A stretch of 26,364 bases of DNA from Mesostigma viride (lineage: Eukaryota > Streptophyta > Mesostigmatophyceae > Mesostigmatales > Mesostigmataceae): the NCBI GenBank assembly GCA_009746045.1, contig RPFO01000415.1, positions 1-26,364 on the forward strand. Reading direction: 5' to 3'. A program made the position numbers and the translations under genes. The stretch's first letter is position 1. Each line of letters begins with the position of its first letter. This document shows, in pieces, positions 20,186-26,364 of the stretch. A model generated the notes under the pieces. That model saw only the letters and a program-made list of their open reading frames with translations. It made no database searches and had not been told where the DNA came from.

Positions 20186-20436
20186 ACTAGTGGGGGGGCC
20201 AAGGCCCCCCACTTATTCGGACGCACTACGCCACCAGGGGCCCTGAGGCCTTCGCCGAAAGCTTCGACCCGCCGGGTTGAGCCCGCCGACCGGGCCGGCC
20301 TACTACGCCGGGGGGCGAACGCTCGGCGGCCTTCCTTTGGGGGCTTCCCCTCGCGCGCGCTCGCGCCGGCCCGCCGCACCGTCGATCCCACGCTCCGTCC
20401 CTCACGGGCACGTCCAGCACGCGTCGTACTACTAGT
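20186..20436 (+). repeat. GC island with hairpin, unit 5
   Basis: ACTAGT-bounded, 251 bp, hairpin at 20189-20213. This island sits on the junction between the two 5.24-kb copies. Confidence 0.75.
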
Positions 20437-20779
20437 ACATCAACCCAGTCCGAATAGTACTGTATATCGTGAGACGTCGCCGTTCATTGCATGCAAGTAT
20501 TTCCTTACTCATTACTTCGTAATAACTGAAACTCACAATGCAGCTAAGCCATGCAGGACACAATGTGGGTACCGCTTTTGGCAAGCCATAACGACAAAAC
20601 ACTTCCATGCAAACTCCCATGTTCATCATTCATTATTATTCATTGAGTGGCAATCCTTTGTAAACACATGCACCAATTCGGTCATGCCCACTATGACTTC
20701 ATGTAGACAATGTTTTGTACATGACTCGACAGTGCCCTTGTGCGCGACCGTGGGGCGTGGCAGGCTAGCCCTCTCCATT

Positions 20780-22325
20780 CGTGGGTGTGGTGGGGAGCTG
20801 CCATGCATGCGTGGGTTTAGGCCCGGTGGCTGGCATGCGTGCGTGGGTGTGGGGGGTGGCTGCCGTGCGTGCGTGGGTGTGGGGGGTGGCTGGCATGCGT
20901 ACGTGGGTGTGGGGGGTGGCTAGCATGCACGTGCATGCGGGGGGTGGCTGGCATGCATGCGTGCATGTGGGGGGTGGCTGGCATGCATGCGTGGGTTTGT
21001 GGGGTGGCTGCCATGCGTGCGTGGGTGTGGGGTGTGGCTGGCATGCGTATGTGGGTGTGGGGGGTGGCTAGCATGCACGTGCATGTGGGGGGTGGCTGTC
21101 ATGCATGCGTGCATGTGGGGGGTGGCTGGGATGCATGCGTGGGTTTGTGGGGGGGCTGGCATGCGTGCGTGGGTGTGGGGGTGGCTGGCATGCGTGCGTG
21201 GGTTTGCGGGGTGGCTGGCATGCATGTGTGGGTGTGGGCGGGAGCTGCCATGCACGCATGTGGGGCGGGGCAGGCTGGCATGCGTGCGTGGGTGTGGGGG
21301 GGGACGGCATGCGTACGTTGCTGACGCGGGTGGCTGGCATGCATAAGTGGGTTTGTGGGGTGGCTGGCATGCATGCGTGCAAGTGGGGGGGGGCTGGCAC
21401 GCGTGTGTGGGTTTTGGGGGGGCTGGCATGCATGCGTGTGTGTGGGGGGGGGCTGACATAAGTGCGTGGGTGTGGGGGTGGCTGGCATGCGTGCCTGGGT
21501 TTGGGGTTGGGCTGCCATGCGTGTGTGGGTTTAGGGGGTGGCTGGCATGCGTGCCTGGGTTCTTAGGGTGGGCTGCCATGCGTGCGTGGGTGTGGGGGGT
21601 GGCTGGCATGCGTACGTGGGTGTGGGGGGTGGCTGGCATCCATGCGTGCATGTGGGGGGTGGCTGGCATGCATGCGTGGGCTCGTGGGGTGGCTGGCATG
21701 CGTGCGTGGGTGTGGGGGGGAGTGGCATGCGTGCGTGGGTGTGGGGGGGCTGGCATCCATGCGTGGGTTTGCGGGGTGGCTGGCATGCATGCGTGCATGT
21801 GGGGTGGCTGGCAAGCATGCGTGCATGTGGGGGTTGGCTGGCATGCGTGCGTGGGTTGGGGGGCGGCTGCCGTGCGTGCGTGGGTGTGTGTGGGGGCTGG
21901 CATGCATGCATGCATGTGGGGGGGGCTGCCATTCATGCGTGGGTTTGTGGGGTGCCTGGCATGCATGCGTGCATGAGGGGGGTGGCTGGCATGCGCGCGT
22001 GGGTGTGTGGGGGGGCGTACGTGGGTCTGGGGGGTGGCTGGCATGCCTGCGTGGGGTTTGTGAGGGGGCTGGCATGCATGCGTGGGTGTAGTGGGGGGCT
22101 GCCATGCATGCGTGGGTTTGTGGGGGGGCTGGCACGCGTGCGTGGGTTCGTGGGGTGGCTGCCATGCGTGCGTGGGTGTGTGGGGTGGCTGGCATGCGTA
22201 CGTGGGTGTGGGGGGTGGCTGGCATGCATAAGTGGGTTTGTGGGGGGGCTGGCATGCGTGCGTGGGCATGGGGGTGGCTGGCATGCGTGCGTGGGTCGGT
22301 GGGGTGCCTGGCATGCATAAGTGGG
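20780..22325 (+). repeat. G-rich minisatellite array 6, first part
   Basis: Copy of array 5 first part at an offset of 5,242 or 5,241, differing only in G-run lengths. Confidence 0.95.
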
Positions 22326-22384
22326 CCCGCGGTGCCCCTGATTGCTGTCTGGCCCCTAATCATGTGGATGTGGCTGGCTGCCTG
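22326..22384 (+). repeat. 59-bp piece of body start trapped in array 6
   Basis: Exact copy of the scar at 17085-17143, showing that the unequal exchange happened before the 5.24-kb duplication. Confidence 0.9.
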
Positions 22385-23151
22385 CTGGCACGCGTGTGTG
22401 GGTTTTGGGGGGGGCTGGCATGCATGCGTGTGTGTGTGTGGGGGCTGAGATGCGTGCGTGGGTGTGGGGGTGGCTGGCATGCGTGCCTGGGTTTGGGGTT
22501 GGGCTGCCATGCGTGCGTGGGTTTAGGGGGTGGCTGGCATGCGTGCCTGGGTTCGTAGGGTGGGCTGCCATGCGTGCGTGGGTGTGGGGGGTGGCTGGCA
22601 TGCGTACGTGGGTGTGGGGGGTGGCTGGCATCCATGCGTGCATGTGGGGGGTGGCTGGCATCCATGCGTGCATGTGGGGGGTGGCTGGCATGCGTGCGTG
22701 GGCTCGTGGGGTGGCTGGCTTGCGTGCGTGGGTGTGGGGGTGGCTGGCATCCATGCGTGGGTTTGCGGGGTGGCTGGCATGCATGCGTGCATGTGGGGGG
22801 GGCTGGCATGCGTGCGTGGGTGTGGGGGGGGCGTACGTGGGTATGGGGGGTGGCTGGCATGCGTCCGTGGGTGTGGGGGCGGAGTGGCATGCATGCGTGG
22901 GTGTGGTGGGGGGCTGCCATGCATGCGTGGGTTTAGGGGGGGCTGGCATGCGTGCCTGGGTTCGTGGGGTGGCTTCCATGCGTGCGTGGGTGTGGGGGGT
23001 GGCTGGCATGCGTACGTGGGTGTGGGGGGTGGCTGGCATGCATAAGTGGGTTTGTGTAAGGGGCGGGGGGGTGGCTGGCATGCGTGCGTGGGCATGGGGG
23101 TGGCTGGCATGCGTGCGTGGGTTGGTGGGGTGCCTGGCATGCATAAGTGAG
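22385..23151 (+). repeat. G-rich minisatellite array 6, second part
   Basis: Copy of 17144-17908 with one additional GT dinucleotide and two G-run length changes. Confidence 0.93.
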
Positions 23152-23367
23152 CCCGCGGTGCCCCTGATTGCTGTCTGGCCCCTAATCATGTGGATGTGGC
23201 TGGCTGCCTGCCCTCCTGTTTGCCCCATCCCCAAACCCCATGCCGCAAGGCTCGTAGCTCAAGCCCCATGGCTCATGCCCCATGGCCCTTGCCTGCCAGC
23301 CTACCTGTGCTGCATACCCTTGCAGCCTTTCCTGCCTCGCCTGGCGTGGCCTGCCCTGCCCTCTCTG

Positions 23368-23382
23368 CCCTCCCGCCCGCCC
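23368..23382 (-). other. Minus-strand G-quadruplex motif, unit 6
   Basis: Plus strand CCCTCCCGCCCGCCC, copy of the unit 5 motif. Confidence 0.7.
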
Positions 23383-23825
23383 ATGCGGTCCGTTGCCACG
23401 GATGGAAAATGAGAAGAAAATAATATGGCCCCGCTGGCACCACAAATCACCTGGTTGGTCAACCAAGGGGATAGCCTGCACAATGAGACAGGAACACAGC
23501 AGACCCAGCAAAGCAAGATTCAGGTTGTAAGCCAGTGGAGATTACTTTTGACTTGCTTGATGAAGAAATACAACACACCTTCTACGGTCACACCTTCTAT
23601 GAACAAATGGTTGATTGATCACCTTATACACCACGTAAACATGTTACCAGACGCGCTCTTCAGTCCAGTGAAAATCCACGTGCGAAGCAAGGCAGATTAT
23701 CTTACGCAGTAAGCACCATGAATGTCAGCCACTACAGCAGTAAATGACGCCCTAAACTCATGACCAGGCAAGCATCCACAGGGGCTTTCACCGCCCAGTA
23801 TATTCCAGTAAATATCATCACAGAT

Positions 23826-23999
23826 CCTCTGGCAACGGACGTTGACACGGGAAACCCGAAGGACCATGAAGATGGCGTCCTGCACGGCTAAGAAAATGAA
23901 ACGCAGACCCTTGCTACGCTATGTCTTCGCTGCGACTAGGTGAAGTCGGCCCAATGGAAACAACGCAACCGAGGAAACGCATCAAAAAGAGAGCAGGCA
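23826..23999 (+). repeat. 174-bp block specific to type B, body 6
   Basis: Copy of 18583-18756 at an offset of 5,243. Confidence 0.75.
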
Positions 24000-24773
24000 C
24001 TATCCCGGTCATCGAAACAAACGACTCACCATCGGCATCGCCAGCGTACGTCCCGTGGCAACAAATCCAGCGTTCATTCCAATATTGCGTGACGACAACA
24101 GAAACTCGTCGGCCACACCCACGCCTTCCACGAACAGTAAACCTATTTCACTAGGCACCCAATACGTCAAGCAAAGAAGCACGATAACATAATACCTAAA
24201 TCTACAACGACATTCCATTTCCAGGTCGCTAGCTATCGCAGCAGGCCATAGCGCCACTAACCTCTCCCACGCACGTGAATGCCCACCGACGGCCAGCCAG
24301 ATCAGAAACAATTCAAAGGTACGCATCGAAATGGAACATTGAACGCTATAAAAGCAATGCCCACGCATTGTCCATCCCCAATTTTCCAGGCAGCGTTGAC
24401 CGCCATCCCCAGCCAGCAGGAATATTAAGTGCTGTCGCAGCATGTCGCCCCCTCTCCCCCTCGCAGTCCTGGTTTATGCACGTTCGATTGCTTGGGCGCG
24501 TCCAGGCGGTCCAGCACCGCGTACTACCCAGTACCCACTTGAAAATCCTCCCAAGTCATTTTTTCCCTGCCTGGTAAGTACGGAATCTGGCAGAAATTCG
24601 TCCAGCAAGCATCATACTACTCTCCACTGCTCCAAGTCAAATTTTGCGTATAAATTTAGAATAAATATCAGTCACATCATGTTCAGACTATAACTCCGGT
24701 CTGAATCGAAAAGTGATGCGAAAACACTCAGTGAAACGGTTTCTGCACGCAATGCGGACAGGAAAACGGCCGT

Positions 24774-24999
24774 AACGCCCAAAATGCTACGGTTTCTAAA
24801 CATTTTCTGGACGTTCCGTCGAGATGCCGCACTGAACGCTACGAAATTTTAGGACGGCGCGCTGTCGGCCTCGCGATGGGCCCAGTAACGCCCAAAATGT
24901 TACGGCTTCTAAACATTTTCTGGACGTTCCGTCGAGCTGCCGCACTGAACGCTACGAAATTTGAGGACGGCGCGCTCTCGGCCTAGCGATGGGCGCAGT
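24774..24999 (+). repeat. 113-bp direct tandem duplication, body 6
   Basis: Copies 24774-24886 and 24887-24999, with the same internal differences as 19531-19756. Confidence 0.85.
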
Positions 25000-25429
25000 A
25001 GCCGAAGTTGATCGCCACAAGGCATGGGATGTTTCGTAAGAGATGCATTCGCGCAAGAGTTTGAGGGCCGCGCAACAACTTGACATCGCGTTTCAGGTCC
25101 GTCAAACTGCCTGTGTTTTCTTGATCCTCCCATTGGCGGGCCGCCCCCCCTGCTGAACAAAGTTCTGAACCGGATCAACCCCTGCCCGCAAAAGTGCTGA
25201 ACCGGATCTGGACAGATCAGACGTTTCAGCCCCCGTTCAGAACGTGTGAGACTCGATCTGCCTAGTTTGCCACTTTTCGGGCAACTGCTCCGATTGGGCG
25301 CCACCGCGGATCTCCGAATCGCCCTGACTATCGGCCGCCCTGCGCTCGCGGTTTTCGTACGGGCCACTTTTCGGGCCTCACGGTTTGACCAATTTTTTCG
25401 TCCGTGTTAATCGTAGTCACTAGAGGGGG

Positions 25430-25679
25430 ACTAGTGGGGGGGCCAAGGCCCCCCACTTATTCGGACGCACTACGCCACCAGGGGCCCTGAGGCCCCCGCC
25501 GAAAGCTTCGACCCGCCGGGTTGAGCCCGCCGACCGGCCCGGCCCCTACGCCGGGGGGCGAACGCTCGGCGGCCTTCCTTTGGGGGCTTCCCATCGCGCG
25601 CGCTCGCGCCGGCCCGCCGCACCGTCGATCCCACGCTCCGTCCCTCACGGGCACGTCCAGCACGCGTCGTACTTCTAGT
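25430..25679 (+). repeat. GC island with hairpin, unit 6
   Basis: Hairpin at 25433-25457. The left ACTAGT is intact; the right boundary reads ACTTCTAGT, a single-base loss of the site. The interior is of the unit 1 type rather than the unit 5 type. Confidence 0.72.
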
Positions 25680-26014
25680 ACATCAACCCAGTCCGAATAG
25701 TACCGTATATTGTGAGACGTCGCCGTTCATTGCATGCAAGTATTTCCTTACTCATTACTTCCTAACAACTGAAACTGACAATGCAGCTATGCCATGCAGA
25801 CACAATGTGGGTACCGCTTTTTGCAAGCGGCAGCCATAACGACCAAACACTTCCATGCAAACTCCCATGTTCATCATTCATTAATATTCCTTGAGTGGCA
25901 ATCCTTTGTAAACACATGCACCGTCGTTCATGCCCCATGACTTCATGTAGACAATGTTTTGTACATGACTCGACAGTGCCCTTGTGCGCGACCGTGGGGC
26001 GTGCCCTGTCCATT

Positions 26015-26364
26015 CGTGGGTGTGTGGGGAGCTGCCATGCATGCGTGGGTTTAGGGGGTGGCTGGCATGTGTGCCTGGGTTTGTGGGGTGGCTGCCATGC
26101 GTGCGTGGGTGTGGGGGGTGGCTGGCATCCGTACGTGGGTGTGGGGGGTGGCTAGCATGCACGTGCATGCGGGGGGTGGCTGGCATGCATGCGTGCATGT
26201 GGGGGTGGCTGGCATGCATGCGTGGGTTTGTGGGGTGGCTGCCATGCGTGCGTGGGTGTGGGGGTGGCTGGCATGCGTATGTGGGTGTGGGGGGTGGCTA
26301 GCATGCACGTGCATGTGGGGGGTGGCTGTCATGCATGCATGTGGGGTGGCTGGCATGCGTGCAA
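26015..26364 (+). repeat. G-rich minisatellite array 7 (5' part)
   Basis: About 12 monomers, in the same order as the start of array 2 (3383 onward), with several shortened G-runs and small deletions. It runs off the right end of the window, where the final bases GCGTGCAA depart from the monomer pattern. Confidence 0.93.

Larger units (their letters stand above)
14945..20186 (+). repeat. 5.24-kb tandem duplication, left copy
   Basis: Segment made of the unit 4 island and linker, array 5 and nearly all of body 5. It is repeated at 20187-25430. Boundaries are approximate because the sequence around the hairpin is conserved in all units. Left of about 14,940 the two copies differ (GTTCGCCAAAC versus GTTTGACCAAT), so the junction lies near or in the GC-island hairpin. 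Confidence 0.85.
17909..20779 (+). repeat. Macrosatellite body 5 (type B)
   Basis: Same layout as the others and longer because of the 174-bp block (18583-18756), a 113-bp tandem duplication (19531-19756) and a 32-bp imperfect duplication (19903-19965). The stretch of about 19,460-20,000 is the most divergent from bodies 1-4. The GC island (20186-20436) and linker (20437-20779) are again close to the others. No gene is recognised. Confidence 0.93.
20187..25430 (+). repeat. 5.24-kb tandem duplication, right copy
   Basis: Nearly identical to 14945-20186. Indel differences found on reading: G8 to G7 (about 16503), G7 to G8 (about 16677), G8 to G7 (about 16880), (GT)5 to (GT)6 (about 17187), G9 to G8 (about 17552), G6 to G7 (about 17823) and one extra G near 25425. 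One substitution was seen (15110/20352). Identity breaks inside the next island, where GAGGCCTTCGCC becomes GAGGCCCCCGCC. Confidence 0.85.
23152..26014 (+). repeat. Macrosatellite body 6 (type B, tail like body 1)
   Basis: Follows body 5 at an offset of 5,243 up to the GC island. From about 25,489 it instead matches body 1 from 2854 (GAGGCCCCCGCCG, GGCCCGGCCCCTACG, ACCGTATATTG, AACTGACAATG, CACCGTCGTTC). The last few hundred bases have several private single-base changes. GC island 25430-25679; linker 25680-26014. No gene is recognised. Confidence 0.92.

Overview
The window is eukaryotic repetitive DNA. It contains no recognisable protein-coding gene, rRNA, tRNA or bacterial-style operon. It is a head-to-tail macrosatellite (a tandem repeat with kilobase-scale units): parts or all of seven units, about 3.9 to 5.2 kb each, all in the same orientation. 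The species cannot be named from the sequence. A few single TTTAGGG motifs (the telomere repeat of land plants and some algae) are compatible with the green lineage, but this is weak evidence. A centromeric, pericentromeric or subtelomeric location is plausible but is inference only.

Each unit has the same plan. (1) A G-rich minisatellite array of about 1.2 to 2.4 kb is built from 28 to 33 bp monomers, mostly 30 bp. (2) A short C-rich segment follows, beginning CCCGCGGTGCCCC, in which the strand skew flips; most units carry a tight minus-strand G-quadruplex motif here. (3) About 1.1 to 1.3 kb of compositionally balanced spacer holds a TATA-like box, an AATAAA and a short conserved stem. (4) A segment rich in short GAAAC/GTTTC palindromes leads into GC-richer sequence. 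(5) A very GC-rich island of about 250 bp is bounded by ACTAGT and has a strong hairpin at its left edge. (6) A linker of about 340 bp runs to the next array. Arrays lie at about 1-838, 3383-4918, 7480-9081, 11773-12984, 15538-17908, 20780-23151 and 26015-26364. Bodies lie between them.

Bodies fall into two subfamilies. Type A (bodies 1, 2, 4) lacks a 174-bp block that type B (bodies 3, 5, 6) has. Body 4 is a mosaic: A-like up to about 14,370 and like body 3 after that. Bodies 5 and 6 share a private 113-bp tandem duplication. A 5,242-bp segment (about 14,945-20,186) is repeated almost perfectly at about 20,187-25,430. Nearly all differences seen are one-base changes in G-run length or one GT repeat. 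Inside each copy the array contains a 59-bp piece of body start, the scar of an unequal exchange. The final tail and array (25,489-26,364) match the tail of body 1 and the start of array 2 at an offset of 22,635 bp, hinting at a higher-order period.

The long open frames on both strands of the arrays are by-products of a stop-free 30-bp (10-codon) period and are not annotated as genes. The most interesting property is structural. Nearly every monomer joins a perfectly alternating purine-pyrimidine tract (Z-DNA-prone) to G-runs (G-quadruplex-prone) on the same strand, repeated about 30 to 80 times per unit. Both window ends carry private deviations from the other copies, as at low-coverage contig ends.
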